A program made the position numbers and the translations under genes. The notes beneath the pieces were generated by a model that saw only the letters and a program-made list of their open reading frames with translations, was not told the DNA's origin and did no database searches. Of a DNA stretch of 64,000 bases, positions 47,692-57,383 are shown one piece after another; position 1 is the stretch's first letter; every line of letters begins with the position of its first letter. The stretch covers positions 1 through 64,000 of the forward strand of contig CAMDSH010000015.1 in the NCBI GenBank assembly GCA_945907045.1, given 5' to 3'. The stretch comes from Rhizobium sp. Q54 (lineage in GTDB: Bacteria; Pseudomonadota; Alphaproteobacteria; Rhizobiales; Xanthobacteraceae).

Positions 47692-50646
47692 GTGCTAATT
47701 AAAAGAACAGAACGCCAGGCACGCCGCGGCTCGCTTGCGAGCGCGGTTGCCAATACGTCGGGCGGTGGTTTCGATCGCCGCACATTCCTGCGCCGCTCCG
47801 GCCTTGCCGCCGGCGGCCTTGCCGCGCTCGGCGCGCTGCCGCTCTCGAGCGTGCGCAAAGCCGAAGCCGGCGCGCCGCCCGCCAAGGGCGCCGCGGTCAC
47901 CATCCGCAAGAACATCTGCACGCACTGCTCCGTCGGTTGCACCGTGATCGGCGAAGTGCAGAACGGCGTGTGGACCGGCCAGGAACCTGGCTGGGATTCT
48001 CCGATCAGCCGCGGCTCGCACTGCGCCAAGGGCGCGGCGACCCGTGAACTGGTGCACGGCGACCGCCGCCTGCGCTATCCGATGAAACTCGTGAACGGCC
48101 AGTGGACCCGGATTTCCTGGGAAGTGGCCATCAACGAGATCGGCGACAAGCTGGCAGACATTCGTGCCAAGTCGGGTGCGGATTCGGTCTACTGGCTGGG
48201 CTCGGCGAAGTTCACCAACGAAGGCGCCTATCTCAACCGCAAGTTTGCTGCGTTCTGGGGCACGAACAACTCCGATCACCAGGCGCGCATCTGTCACTCC
48301 ACCACGGTCGCGGGTGTTGCCAACACCTGGGGCTACGGCGCGATGACCAACAGCTACAACGACATCCGTAACGCCAAGACCATGATCATCATGGGCGGCA
48401 ATCCTGCCGAGGCGCATCCGGTGTCGCTGCAGCACGTGCTTGAAGGCAAGGAGATGAAGCGGGCGAACATGATCGTGATCGATCCGCGCATGACGCGCAC
48501 GGCCGCTCACGCTACCGAATATGTCCGCATCCGTTCCGGCACCGACATTCCGGTGATTTGGGGCATGCTGCATCACATCTTCAAGAACGGCTGGGAAGAC
48601 AAGCAGTTCATCGAACAGCGCGTCTACGGCATGGACGACATCCGCAAGGAAGTCGAAAAATGGACGCCGGAGGAAGTCGAGCGCGTCACCGGCGTGCCGG
48701 GCGCTCAGCTTGAACGCGTTGCGAAGATGTTCGCGACCGAGAAGCCCGCGACGCTGATCTGGTGCATGGGCGCGACCCAGCACACGGTCGGCACCGCCAA
48801 CGTGCGCGCGTTCTGCATCGCGCTGCTCGCCACCGGCAACGTCGGCGCCCCCGGCACCGGCGCCAACATCTTCCGCGGCCACACCAACGTGCAGGGTGCG
48901 ACCGACCTCGGCCTCGATATCGTGACGCTGCCGCTCTACTACGGCCTGGTCGAAGGCGCGTGGCGGCACTGGTCGCGCGTCTGGGAGGTCCCTTACGACT
49001 GGTTCGTCGAGCGCTTCGACAAGTCGACCGCCGCCGACGGCAAAGTCACCAACACGATGAACACGCCCGGCATCCCGTCGACCCGTTGGTTCGACGCGAC
49101 GCTCTACGACAAGAAGGACGTGTCGCAGAAGGACAACATCAAGGCGATGATGGTGTTCGGTCACGGCGGCAATACCGTGACGCGCATGCCGCAAGCGCAG
49201 AAGGGCGTCGAAAAGCTCGAACTGCTCGTCGTCGCCGATCCGCACCCGACCACCTGGGCGGCGCTGGCGCCGGAGCGCAAGAACAACACTTACTTGCTGC
49301 CGATTGCGACCAGCTACGAGACCAACGGTTCGCGCACCGCTTCCAATCGCGCGATCCAGTGGGGCGAGCAGATCGTCAAGCCGATCTTCGAGTCGAAAGA
49401 CGACAACGAGGTCATGTACCTCTTGGCGAAGAAGCTCGGTTTCGCCGACCAGATGTTCAAGAACATCAAGGTCGAGAACAATCTCCCGGTCGTGGAAGAT
49501 GTTCTCCGCGAGATCAATCGCGGCGGCTGGTCCACCGGCTACTGCGGACAATCGCCTGAGCGCCTCAAGAAGCACATGGCGAACCAAAAAGACTTCGACA
49601 TGGTCACGCAGAAGGCCAACTCCGGTCCCGCCAAAGGCGACTACTACGGCCTGCCTTGGCCGTGCTGGGGAACGCCCGAGTTCAACCATCCGGGAACCCC
49701 GTTGCTCTACAACACCAACCTTTCGATCAAGGAAGGCGGCGGCACGTTCCGCGCGCGCTTCGGTCTTGAGCGTGAAGAGACATTGCCGGACGGCACGAAA
49801 CGCAAGGTCAGCCTGCTCGGCAACGGCTATTACTCGAAAGACTCCGAGATCAAGGACGGCTACCCCGAGTTCACGCTGGGCGTTCTCAAGAAGCTCGGCT
49901 GGGACAAGGATCTCACGGCCGCCGAACTTGCGGTGATCAACAAGGTCAACCCGACCACGCCGGATGCGGTGTCATGGTCGATCGACCTGTCGGGCGGAAT
50001 CCAGCGCGTCGCCATCGAGCACGGCTGCATCCCGTACGGCAACGGCAAGGCGCGGGCGAATGCCTTCGGCCTGCCTGACGCCATCCCGGTTCATCGTGAG
50101 CCGATCTACACGCCGCGTCCCGATCTTGTGGCGAAATACCCGACGCTGCCGAACCGGCGTGAATTCCGCATGCCGAACATCGGCTTCGACGTGCAGAAGT
50201 CGGCGGTGGACAAGGGGATCGCGAAGCAATTCCCGATCATCCTCACCTCCGGCCGCTTGGTCGAATACGAAGGCGGCGGCGAAGAAACCCGCTCCAACAA
50301 GTGGCTCGCCGAGTTGCAGCAGGACATGTTCATCGAGATCAATCCGATCGATGCCGCCGAACGCGGCATCAAGGACGGAGCTTGGGTCTGGGTGACGGGT
50401 GCCGAGCTCGACTCGAAAGCGCGCATGAAAGCGCTGGTGACGGAACGCGTCGGCAAAGGCGTGTCCTGGTGCCCGTTCCACTTCGCGGGCTGGTTCCAGG
50501 GCGTCGATCAGCGGCCCAACTACCCGAAGGGCACCGATCCGATCGTCCTCGGCGAAAGCGTCAACGGCCTGACCACCTACGGCTTCGACCCGGTGACGGG
50601 TATGCAAGAACCCAAAGCCACCCTCTGTCAGATCAGAGCGGCGTAA
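47692..50646 (+). CDS. Formate dehydrogenase alpha (catalytic) subunit, Tat-exported, cysteine-type
   Basis: A 984-residue molybdopterin oxidoreductase from GTG 47692 with GGAGG just upstream. The Tat signal DRRTFLRRSGLAAGG is at residues 28-42; the 4Fe-4S site NICTHCSVGCTV plus SRGSHCAKG lies near 80-115; the active-site cysteine is Cys201 in ARICHSTTVAG (TGT, not a TGA selenocysteine codon). The C-terminal domain binds the second MGD pterin. Exported to the periplasm, it oxidises formate to CO2. Forms a heterotrimer with the beta and gamma subunits downstream. Confidence 0.94.
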   Translation: MLIKRTERQARRGSLASAVANTSGGGFDRRTFLRRSGLAAGGLAALGALPLSSVRKAEAGAPPAKGAAVTIRKNICTHCSVGCTVIGEVQNGVWTGQEPGWDSPISRGSHCAKGAATRELVHGDRRLRYPMKLVNGQWTRISWEVAINEIGDKLADIRAKSGADSVYWLGSAKFTNEGAYLNRKFAAFWGTNNSDHQARICHSTTVAGVANTWGYGAMTNSYNDIRNAKTMIIMGGNPAEAHPVSLQHVLEGKEMKRANMIVIDPRMTRTAAHATEYVRIRSGTDIPVIWGMLHHIFKNGWEDKQFIEQRVYGMDDIRKEVEKWTPEEVERVTGVPGAQLERVAKMFATEKPATLIWCMGATQHTVGTANVRAFCIALLATGNVGAPGTGANIFRGHTNVQGATDLGLDIVTLPLYYGLVEGAWRHWSRVWEVPYDWFVERFDKSTAADGKVTNTMNTPGIPSTRWFDATLYDKKDVSQKDNIKAMMVFGHGGNTVTRMPQAQKGVEKLELLVVADPHPTTWAALAPERKNNTYLLPIATSYETNGSRTASNRAIQWGEQIVKPIFESKDDNEVMYLLAKKLGFADQMFKNIKVENNLPVVEDVLREINRGGWSTGYCGQSPERLKKHMANQKDFDMVTQKANSGPAKGDYYGLPWPCWGTPEFNHPGTPLLYNTNLSIKEGGGTFRARFGLEREETLPDGTKRKVSLLGNGYYSKDSEIKDGYPEFTLGVLKKLGWDKDLTAAELAVINKVNPTTPDAVSWSIDLSGGIQRVAIEHGCIPYGNGKARANAFGLPDAIPVHREPIYTPRPDLVAKYPTLPNRREFRMPNIGFDVQKSAVDKGIAKQFPIILTSGRLVEYEGGGEETRSNKWLAELQQDMFIEINPIDAAERGIKDGAWVWVTGAELDSKARMKALVTERVGKGVSWCPFHFAGWFQGVDQRPNYPKGTDPIVLGESVNGLTTYGFDPVTGMQEPKATLCQIRAA

Positions 50647-50658
50647 GGAGCAACGATC

Positions 50659-51255
50659 ATGGCAAGAATGAAATTTCTCTGCGACGCCGATCGTTGCATC
50701 GAGTGCAACGCTTGCGTCACCGCCTGCAAGAACGAACATGAAGTGCCGTGGGGCATCAACCGCCGGCGTGTCGTCACCATCAATGACGGCAAGCCGGGCG
50801 AACGGTCGATCTCGATGGCGTGCATGCATTGCACCGATGCGCCGTGCCAATCGGTGTGCCCGGTGAACTGCTTCTACACCACGGCGGACGCCGTTGTGTT
50901 GCACTCCAAGGATCTGTGCATCGGCTGCGGCTATTGCTTCTACGCGTGCCCGTTCGGCGCGCCGCAATATCCGAAAGTCGGCAACTTCGGCTCGCGCGGC
51001 AAGATGGACAAGTGCACCTTCTGCGCCGGCGGACCGGAAGCGGACAACACCAAGGAAGAATACGAGAAGTACGGTGCCAACCGCCTCGCGCAAGGCAAGC
51101 TGCCGCTCTGCGCCGAGATGTGCTCGACCAAGTCTCTGCTCGCCGGCGACGGCGACATCATCGCTCAGATCTACAAAGAGCGAGTCACCAAGCGCGGCTA
51201 CGGCTCCGGCGCCTGGGGATGGCAGACTGCCTATCGCGAGTCGATCGCGACCTGA
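50659..51255 (+). CDS. fdh3B: Formate dehydrogenase beta subunit (four-cluster iron-sulfur)
   Basis: A 198-residue protein with four 4Fe-4S motifs: CDADRCIECNACVTACK, CMHCTDAPCQSVCPVNC, CIGCGYCFYACPFGAP and KCTFCAGG with a later C in LPLCAEMCSTKSL. It carries electrons from the catalytic subunit to the membrane cytochrome. It lacks the C-terminal membrane anchor of E. coli FdnH, so it is held by the alpha and gamma subunits. It starts 12 bases after the alpha stop, with AAGGAGCAACG before ATG. Confidence 0.93.
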   Translation: MARMKFLCDADRCIECNACVTACKNEHEVPWGINRRRVVTINDGKPGERSISMACMHCTDAPCQSVCPVNCFYTTADAVVLHSKDLCIGCGYCFYACPFGAPQYPKVGNFGSRGKMDKCTFCAGGPEADNTKEEYEKYGANRLAQGKLPLCAEMCSTKSLLAGDGDIIAQIYKERVTKRGYGSGAWGWQTAYRESIAT

Positions 51256-51331
51256 TCTTCCATCGGCGGTGCGCGGACTAACCCACGCACCGCCGGTTTT
51301 GCTGCCAAGAAACGACAAGGGGAGAGATGCC

Positions 51332-52339
51332 ATGGCGAATCTTTTCGCGCACATCCGTTTCATGCTCGGCGCGCTCGCGCTTGCTTTCATCATCGCGATG
51401 GCGACACCGGCGGCCGCGCAGCAGCCGTCATCGGTCAATCCGACCGCGAGTGCCGTGAAGGAGCAGCAACTTCTTCAGGAACTCAACCGGATTCAGGGCC
51501 GCATCAGCATCCCCGACGCGCGGGCGGGCGTGCTCGAACAACCCGCCGGCCGCGACTGGAGAAATTTCCACCAGGTGACGCTGCGCTGGATCGGCGGCAT
51601 CGCCATCCTCGGCATGCTCCTGGTGCTCGTGCTGTTCTATCTGATGCGCGGCATGGTCAAGATCGAAAACGGCCGCTCGGGCCGCAAGGTCGTCCGCTTC
51701 AACCAGCACGAACGCATCGTGCACTGGATGACGGCGACCTGCTTCATCATTCTCGCCATCTCCGGCATCAACATTACGTTCGGCAAGCCGTTGCTGATGC
51801 CGCTGATCGGCGAGCCGGCGTTCGCCGAATGGTCGCAGTGGGCGAAATACGCTCACAACTATCTCAGCTTCCCGTTCACCATCGGCGTGTTCGCGATCTT
51901 CTTGATGTGGGTTGGCGCCAACATTCCGAATGAAATCGACAGCGAATGGCTCAAGCGCGGCGGCGGCATCGTTGGCAAGGATCACCCGCCGGCGGAGCGC
52001 TTCAACGCGGGACAAAAACTGATCTACTGGATCGTCGTGCTCGGCGGCACCGCTTCAGCGATCACCGGCTACCTGCTGATGTTCCCGTTCTACGCGACCG
52101 ACATCGCGGGAATGCAGCTGGCGCAAATTATTCACGGCGTGGTGGCGGTGCTGTTCGTGGCGGCCATGCTCGGCCACATCTACATCGGCACCATCGGCAT
52201 GGAAGGCGCCTTCGAGGCGATGGGCGAGGGCACCGTCGATGTCAATTGGGCCAAGCAGCATCACAGCATCTGGCTGCAGGAAGAAGCGCAGAAGGGCGCT
52301 TCGCCGGCCGCGAAAGGCCGCATGGCGCCGGCTGAATAA
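51332..52339 (+). CDS. Formate dehydrogenase gamma subunit (cytochrome b556 type)
   Basis: A 335-residue membrane cytochrome with a signal peptide (LALAFIIAMATPAAAQQP), an N-terminal periplasmic extension, and four main membrane helices. Heme ligands are probably the histidines in NQHERIVHWMTATCFIILAISG, AKYAHNYLSFPF and AQIIHGVVAVLF. It anchors the complex and passes electrons to quinone. GGGGAGAGATGCC precedes ATG 51332; a longer open frame through the beta gene tail is rejected. A strong terminator follows. Confidence 0.9.
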   Translation: MANLFAHIRFMLGALALAFIIAMATPAAAQQPSSVNPTASAVKEQQLLQELNRIQGRISIPDARAGVLEQPAGRDWRNFHQVTLRWIGGIAILGMLLVLVLFYLMRGMVKIENGRSGRKVVRFNQHERIVHWMTATCFIILAISGINITFGKPLLMPLIGEPAFAEWSQWAKYAHNYLSFPFTIGVFAIFLMWVGANIPNEIDSEWLKRGGGIVGKDHPPAERFNAGQKLIYWIVVLGGTASAITGYLLMFPFYATDIAGMQLAQIIHGVVAVLFVAAMLGHIYIGTIGMEGAFEAMGEGTVDVNWAKQHHSIWLQEEAQKGASPAAKGRMAPAE

Positions 52340-52366
52340 GCCCGCTTCTCCGTTTTGCAAATCAAA

Positions 52367-52394
52367 CGCCCGGCGGTTTCCCGCCGGGCGTTTT
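52367..52394 (+). terminator. Rho-independent terminator of the formate dehydrogenase operon
   Basis: A perfect 10-base GC stem, CGCCCGGCGG (52367-52376) with loop TTTC and CCGCCGGGCG (52381-52390), followed by TTTTGTTATTTT. It is 27 bases after the gamma stop. Confidence 0.93.
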
Positions 52395-52445
52395 GTTATT
52401 TTGCGCGCGATACGCGGCGCGCCCATCAACGATCGGCGAGATGCC

Positions 52446-52568
52446 TTACAGACGCACGCCGGTCGTCGAGAAAGCCTGATCCGCCGGTTTCTGGACGGTG
52501 ACGAGCGCGGCACCGCCGATGACGGCGATGATAAGCGCACCAACGCAGGCGAGCAGATAAACCTTCAT
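52446..52568 (-). CDS. 40-residue single-span membrane protein
   Basis: A short gene read by hand: ATG at 52568, stop TAA at 52446. Peptide MKVYLLACVGALIIAVIGGA continues ALVTVQKPADQAF and STTGVRL. One helix, Cys8 within it, and a short polar tail that repeats in rhizobial homologues as I recall. A weak ribosome site (GGGAATTTC) precedes it. It lies right behind the formate dehydrogenase terminator. Function unknown. Confidence 0.6.
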   Translation of the reverse strand: MKVYLLACVGALIIAVIGGAALVTVQKPADQAFSTTGVRL

Positions 52569-52860
52569 GGCGAAATTCCCCAAGTTGAAATCCTAAGTCA
52601 CGCATCATACCAAATTTAATCCATCGGGGTAAGGCCGCCCCCCGGATATAAAGCCGTAAATACCGTCACGCTCCGCATAAAAGCCGCCGCTGGATCGTTC
52701 GCGCCGATCGCGGTGGCGCTATGCCGCACCGTCTTTACGCGCGATTCCGTCGCTTGATGCCGCGCGTTAAACCAAAAGTTTACCACGTCAAAGCGCTTTC
52801 GTTCACGCAACACGGCGTGCGCGGTAATGTGCCGGTTCGCACGAGGGGATTTTCGGGGAT

Positions 52861-53787
52861 ATGCAGCGCGTGGGAAGCCAGGCCGGATTCATCCGGAGCG
52901 CGCGTCTTGCTGCGCTCGTCATCGGTTGCCTCGCGGTTGCCAATTGCTCAAGCGGCAAACTCACCGACAAAACCGATTCCAAATGGGGCGTCTCCACCAG
53001 CGCGCGCGTTGTCGAATCCGGCGCGCCGGTCCCGAAAGGCGGAGGGACTTACCGTGTCGGCAAGCCCTATACGGTCGCCGGCAGAACCTACACGCCCGCC
53101 GAGGACGTGAACTATCGCGCCGAGGGGTTGGCCTCGTGGTACGGCGACGATTTCCACGGCCGGCTGACCGCGAACGGCGAAGTCTACGACATGCAGTCGA
53201 TCACCGCCGCGCATCCGACGCTGCCTATTCCGAGCTACGTGCGTGTCACGAATATTTCCAACAGCCGCTCCATCGTCGTGCGCGTCAACGATCGCGGACC
53301 TTACGTCGGCAACCGTATCATCGATCTCTCGTCGAAGACGGCGCAACTGCTCGGTTTTCGTTCCGACGGCGTCGCCAAGGTGCGGGTCGAATATGTCGGC
53401 CGCGCGCCGATCGAGGGCTCCGACGACCGCAAGTTGATGGCGACGCTCCGTACCGGCGGCGAGCGCACGCCGGCTCCGTCCGAGGTTCGCGTGGCTGCGG
53501 CCAGGCCGCCGGTAATGGAACCCGGCGAAACGCCAGTGATAACGCCGATGACAACGCCAATGACCAAGCGCAGCAACGCCGCCTCCGCGCCGGCCGAACG
53601 CCCAGCCACGCCCACCTTGAGTACCTCCGCTGCGCCAGCTGCCGTGCCGGCCAAAATAGCCTCGGCCCCGCTAGCCGCCCCGGACACCAAAGCCGCTCCA
53701 GGACCAAAGACTTCGCCGGTTTCAGCCTTCGCCCCGGTGCGCTATGATAGCGCCGCGGGTTTCATGAGCGGCCGCGGCATCTACTAA
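52861..53787 (+). CDS. rlpA: Septal ring lytic transglycosylase RlpA family protein
   Basis: A 308-residue lipoprotein-like protein: the signal ends VIGCLAVANCSSG with a lipobox-like LAVANC (Cys23). The double-psi beta-barrel domain (about 85-180) has EGLASWYGDDFHGRLTANGEVYDM, the catalytic Asp in VRVNDRGPYVGNRIIDLS, and LSSKTAQLLGF. A Pro/Ala/Thr-rich C-terminal region (220-295) replaces the SPOR domain of E. coli RlpA. It acts on glycan strands without stem peptides at the septum. A 292-base gap upstream holds only AT/GC-mixed sequence with no gene. Confidence 0.87.
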   Translation: MQRVGSQAGFIRSARLAALVIGCLAVANCSSGKLTDKTDSKWGVSTSARVVESGAPVPKGGGTYRVGKPYTVAGRTYTPAEDVNYRAEGLASWYGDDFHGRLTANGEVYDMQSITAAHPTLPIPSYVRVTNISNSRSIVVRVNDRGPYVGNRIIDLSSKTAQLLGFRSDGVAKVRVEYVGRAPIEGSDDRKLMATLRTGGERTPAPSEVRVAAARPPVMEPGETPVITPMTTPMTKRSNAASAPAERPATPTLSTSAAPAAVPAKIASAPLAAPDTKAAPGPKTSPVSAFAPVRYDSAAGFMSGRGIY

Positions 53788-53855
53788 AGCCGCAATTTAC
53801 CGCCATATTTTCCGCATCGTTGATTGAGTCACGAACCTTTGGAAGGAGCGTGGAT

Positions 53856-55073
53856 ATGCCCACGCGTTTTTCGCCAACGCAAAAATTTTCAACGGCGCTT
53901 CTGGGCGCTCTTGCGATGTCGGCGTGGCTGGCGGGCTTTGCCGGCGCGGCGACGCAGGCGCCGAAAAAAGACGAGCCGCAAATTACTGCTCCGCACGCCA
54001 TCCTGATCGAGGCGGAGAGCGGCAGCGTTCTGTTCGAGCGCGGAGCCGACGATCTGATTTTCCCGGCCAGCCTCGCCAAGCTGATGACCGCCGAGGTGGT
54101 GTTCAACGAACTCAAGCAAGGCCGCATCAAGCTCACCGACGAATATCTGGTGAGCGAGAATGCATGGCGCAAAGGCGGCGCACCTTCACGCGGTTCCACG
54201 ATGTATGCCGCGCTCTACAGCCGCGTCAAAGTCGATGATCTGTTGCGCGGCGTGATCGTCCAATCCGGCAATGACGCCTGCATCGTGCTGGCGGAGGGCA
54301 TTTCAGGCAGCGAGACGGAATTCGCGCAAAAAATGACCAAGCGCGCGCGCGAACTCGGCCTGACGAAATCCGTCTTCACCAATTCGAACGGCTTGCCCGA
54401 CCCGGATTTGAAAGTGACCTCGCGCGAATTGGGGCTGCTCGCGCGGCACATCGTCCGCACCTATCCGGAATTCTATCCGATCTATAGCGAACGTGAATTC
54501 ACCTGGAGCAAAATACGCCAGCAGAACCGCAATCCGCTTTTGGCGTCGATGAACGGCGCCGACGGCATGAAAACCGGATTCACCAAGGAAGCGGGCTATG
54601 GCCTGGTCGGCTCCGCGGTGCAAAACGGGCTGCGTCTGATCGTCGTCGTCAACGGACTCGACAGCGCGAAAGATCGCGCCGACGAAGCGAAGAAATTGCT
54701 GGAGTGGGGATTCCGCGCTTTCGAAGCGCGCATTTTATTCGCCGAAGGACAGACTATCGGCGAGGCTCGCGTATTCGGCGGCACAAAGGGACGCGTTCAG
54801 CTCACGGGGCCGGGCGTGATCCGCCTGATGGTTCCGCGCAGCGGCGGTGATAAACTGATCGCGCGCATTGTCTATAACGGGCCGGTGCCGGCGCCGGTCG
54901 AGCAGGGCAATCCGATTGGCACGCTGAAAGTATGGCGTGGCGACACCATCGCGCTGCAGGTGCCGCTGAAAGCCTCCGAAAGCGTCGGCAAAGGCAATAT
55001 GACGCAACGCGCTTTCGACGCAGCGACCGAATTCGTCATCGGCATGTTTCGCGCCGGCGCCGAGCGTTTATAA
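53856..55073 (+). CDS. D-alanyl-D-alanine carboxypeptidase (PBP5/6-like)
   Basis: A 405-residue serine peptidase (S11 family). The signal peptide ends near GAAT; active-site motifs are S-L-A-K at 72-75 (nucleophile Ser72), S-G-N at 137-139, and K-T-G at 239-241. The C-terminal domain has the PBP5 beta fold and ends in an amphipathic membrane-anchor helix (ATEFVIGMFRAG). ATG 53856 has GGAAGGAGCG upstream; the frame extends 12 codons earlier. Trims pentapeptide in the periplasm. Next to rlpA and tmk. Confidence 0.92.
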   Translation: MPTRFSPTQKFSTALLGALAMSAWLAGFAGAATQAPKKDEPQITAPHAILIEAESGSVLFERGADDLIFPASLAKLMTAEVVFNELKQGRIKLTDEYLVSENAWRKGGAPSRGSTMYAALYSRVKVDDLLRGVIVQSGNDACIVLAEGISGSETEFAQKMTKRARELGLTKSVFTNSNGLPDPDLKVTSRELGLLARHIVRTYPEFYPIYSEREFTWSKIRQQNRNPLLASMNGADGMKTGFTKEAGYGLVGSAVQNGLRLIVVVNGLDSAKDRADEAKKLLEWGFRAFEARILFAEGQTIGEARVFGGTKGRVQLTGPGVIRLMVPRSGGDKLIARIVYNGPVPAPVEQGNPIGTLKVWRGDTIALQVPLKASESVGKGNMTQRAFDAATEFVIGMFRAGAERL

Positions 55074-55097
55074 GTCTGCCGGCGAGGCCTTGAACGA

Positions 55098-55766
55098 ATG
55101 CGCGGACGTTTCATCACCTTCGAAGGCGGCGAGGGCAGCGGCAAGTCTACCCATGCCGCGATGTTGGCGGCGCGGCTGAAAACGCTCGGCATTGACGTGG
55201 TGCTCACGCGTGAGCCGGGGGGGTCGCCGGGCGCCGAGATCATCCGTCACATATTGCTGTCGGGCCTGGCCAAACCGCTCGGCGCGGAGACGGAAGCGAT
55301 ATTATTCGCGGCGGCGCGCGACGATCATTTACGCAGCACCATCCGTCCCGCGCTCGAATCCGGGCAATGGGTGATCTGCGACCGCTTCATCGATTCAACG
55401 CGCGTCTACCAGGGCACGCTTGGAAAAGTCGATCCACGTCTCATCCAGAGTCTTGAGCGCGTGACCGTCGGCCCGCTGCTGCCCGATCTCACGTTCATTC
55501 TCGACGTACCGGTCCCGGTTGGCCTTGCGCGTGCGACCACGCGGCGCGGAACGGGAAAAACAGACCGCTTCGAAGGGGAGGCGATGGAATTCCACGAGGG
55601 GCTGCGCCGGGCCTATCGCGCTCTGGCCGAGCAGGAGCCCGAACGCTGCATCGTCATCGATGGCCGGGCGCCGAAAGACGTGGTGGCTGAACGTATCTGG
55701 ACGACCGTGAATTCGCGTTTGCAGCCTGAAAAAATACCCGACCTTGCGGAGAATGTGGCGACGTGA
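55098..55766 (+). CDS. tmk: Thymidylate kinase
   Basis: Phosphorylates dTMP to dTDP. The 222-residue protein carries the P-loop TFEGGEGSGKSTHAAML, the DR(Y/F) motif CDRFIDSTRVYQG and a basic LID segment RRGTGKTDRFEGE. Its stop overlaps the holB start by four bases (GTGA type), a common arrangement since both serve DNA replication. Sits 24 bases after the carboxypeptidase gene. Confidence 0.96.
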   Translation: MRGRFITFEGGEGSGKSTHAAMLAARLKTLGIDVVLTREPGGSPGAEIIRHILLSGLAKPLGAETEAILFAAARDDHLRSTIRPALESGQWVICDRFIDSTRVYQGTLGKVDPRLIQSLERVTVGPLLPDLTFILDVPVPVGLARATTRRGTGKTDRFEGEAMEFHEGLRRAYRALAEQEPERCIVIDGRAPKDVVAERIWTTVNSRLQPEKIPDLAENVAT

Positions 55767-56797
55767 GCGCGGACGACGACGACGAACTGGAAATCCCGCC
55801 GCCGCGCGAAACCACGGTGCTGTTTGGCCATGCGGAAGCGGAGCGCGCGCTGCTGGAGAGCTATCAAAGCGGGCGAATTCCGCATGCTTGGCTGATCGGC
55901 GGCCCGAGCGGTATCGGCAAGGCGACGCTCGCTTATCGCATGGCGCGTTTCGTGCTCGCGCATCCCGATCCCGCCGCGGCGGATGTGCAGAATGCGAAAT
56001 CTCTGGCGGTCGACTCCGAACATCCGGTTGCACGCCGCATGGCAGCGCAGTCGCACGGCGATCTTCTGGTGCTGGAGCGAACGCTCAACGACAAAGGAAA
56101 GCTCCGGCAGGATATCGCAGTCGATGACGTGCGGCGTTCAGTGCCGTTTTTCGGCTCGACGCCGGGCGAGGGTGGCTGGCGCGTTGCGATTGTCGATGCG
56201 GTAGACGAACTCAATCGCGCCGGCGCCAACGCGCTGCTGAAAGTTCTGGAAGAGCCACCGCCGCGCGCCTTGCTGCTGCTGGTAAGTCACGCGCCGGGAC
56301 GCGAATTGCCCACCATCCGTTCGCGCTGCCGGCGGATGATCTTGCGTCCACTTTTCGTTGAAGATGTTGCACGCGCAGCCGCGATTGCCAGCGGACGTGC
56401 CGCCAATGATCCAGAATTGCAGGAAGCAACAGCTGCCGCCGACGGCAGCGTGGCGCGGGCGCTCTCGCTGCTCGATGGGCCGGCACTGGCGCTGCGCCAG
56501 CGCGTGCTCGAACTGCTGGCAAAATTACCGGACGTCGATCAACGCGCGCTGCACGCGCTGGGCGATGCGCTCGGCGGCACCGAGCCGCGCACGCTCGCCG
56601 CCTTCATGGACATCGTCAACGCATGGCTCAGCGACCGGCTCGATCGCGGGCCGCAGCAAACACGCCAGCTCGCCCGTGTGGCGCAGGCATGGGAGAAGGT
56701 GAACCGTACCGCGCGCGAGGTCGAAATATATAATCTCGAACGCAAACCTCTGGTATTTTCCGTATTCGGTTTACTGGCCGAAGCAGCGAGGAAGTGA
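55763..56797 (+). CDS. holB: DNA polymerase III delta-prime subunit
   Basis: A 344-residue clamp-loader subunit. Seen: the AAA+ N-terminal block TVLFGHAEAERALLESYQSGRIPHAWLIGGPSGIGKATLAYRMA with a degenerate P-loop, and the SRC-type motif LPTIRSRCRRMILRPL. The middle segment NRAGANALLKVLEEPPP is the usual HolB/DnaX signature. It is GTG-started and follows tmk with a 4-base overlap. A secreted-protein gene begins at its stop. Confidence 0.92.
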   Translation: MSADDDDELEIPPPRETTVLFGHAEAERALLESYQSGRIPHAWLIGGPSGIGKATLAYRMARFVLAHPDPAAADVQNAKSLAVDSEHPVARRMAAQSHGDLLVLERTLNDKGKLRQDIAVDDVRRSVPFFGSTPGEGGWRVAIVDAVDELNRAGANALLKVLEEPPPRALLLLVSHAPGRELPTIRSRCRRMILRPLFVEDVARAAAIASGRAANDPELQEATAAADGSVARALSLLDGPALALRQRVLELLAKLPDVDQRALHALGDALGGTEPRTLAAFMDIVNAWLSDRLDRGPQQTRQLARVAQAWEKVNRTAREVEIYNLERKPLVFSVFGLLAEAARK

Positions 56798-57276
56798 TGC
56801 GCTATCTTGCCGTATGTCTGTTTGGCGCGCTTGCGGTTCCGGTGACGGCATACGCGCAGGAGCGCGTGCCGGTCGTGCTGGCGCAAGCCGGCAGCGTTGG
56901 GGGAAGCATCGGCAAGCAAGGCAAATCGGTTTCGGGCAACCAAGACGCACCGCCGCAAGCCGCGCCTGCGCCGAGGAGAAAAGCCGTGCGGGCTGTGGAG
57001 CCTGACGACGAGACGGAAAAGCCGGCGCGCACCGGCAAGAAAGGCTGCTCCAATATCGTGGGGACCTGGAACAGCTGGGCGTCCGGACTGTTCGGGCAGG
57101 GCGATACGGTCTTCAGGGGCGATGGCACCGCCACGCATCGCAGCGGCATTCCCGGCGTGTGGAAATGCGAGGGCGACAAGATTCGAATGTCGTGGGGCGG
57201 CGAGTCCGCCAAGTTATTCACGGTCAGCGATAACAAGATCGTCAATGCCGACGGCGGCGTGGGCTTCAGCCGCTGA
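56797..57276 (+). CDS. Secreted protein of unknown function
   Basis: A 159-residue exported protein; signal peptide MRYLAVCLFGALAVPVTAYA, then a low-complexity linker (QDAPPQAAPAPRRK) and a C-terminal beta domain with CSNIVGTWNSWASGLFGQGD, TVFRGDGTATH, GVWKCEGDKIRMSWGG. The domain has two cysteines and a W-x-S/T-pattern. An ATG at 56797 (TGATG overlap with holB) is preferred over GTG 56794. I do not recognise the family. Confidence 0.7.
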   Translation: MRYLAVCLFGALAVPVTAYAQERVPVVLAQAGSVGGSIGKQGKSVSGNQDAPPQAAPAPRRKAVRAVEPDDETEKPARTGKKGCSNIVGTWNSWASGLFGQGDTVFRGDGTATHRSGIPGVWKCEGDKIRMSWGGESAKLFTVSDNKIVNADGGVGFSR

Positions 57277-57383
57277 TCGCAGCCGCAACACGCCTGAATA
57301 TAACGCCATCGCGTCCTAGAGCTTCGCCTGCCCAGGACGCTTCGCTTGCCGAAGCCGCGCGCGGTTGATACCTACGGGACCTC

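Noticed and set aside
48292-48294. Possible selenocysteine codon at the formate dehydrogenase active site
   Set aside because: The codon is TGT (Cys201), so the enzyme is the cysteine form and needs no SECIS element.
47695-49689. Long open frame (664 codons) on the minus strand opposite the formate dehydrogenase alpha gene
   Set aside because: It mirrors a well-supported coding strand, has no ribosome site or recognisable domain, and reflects GC-rich codon bias.
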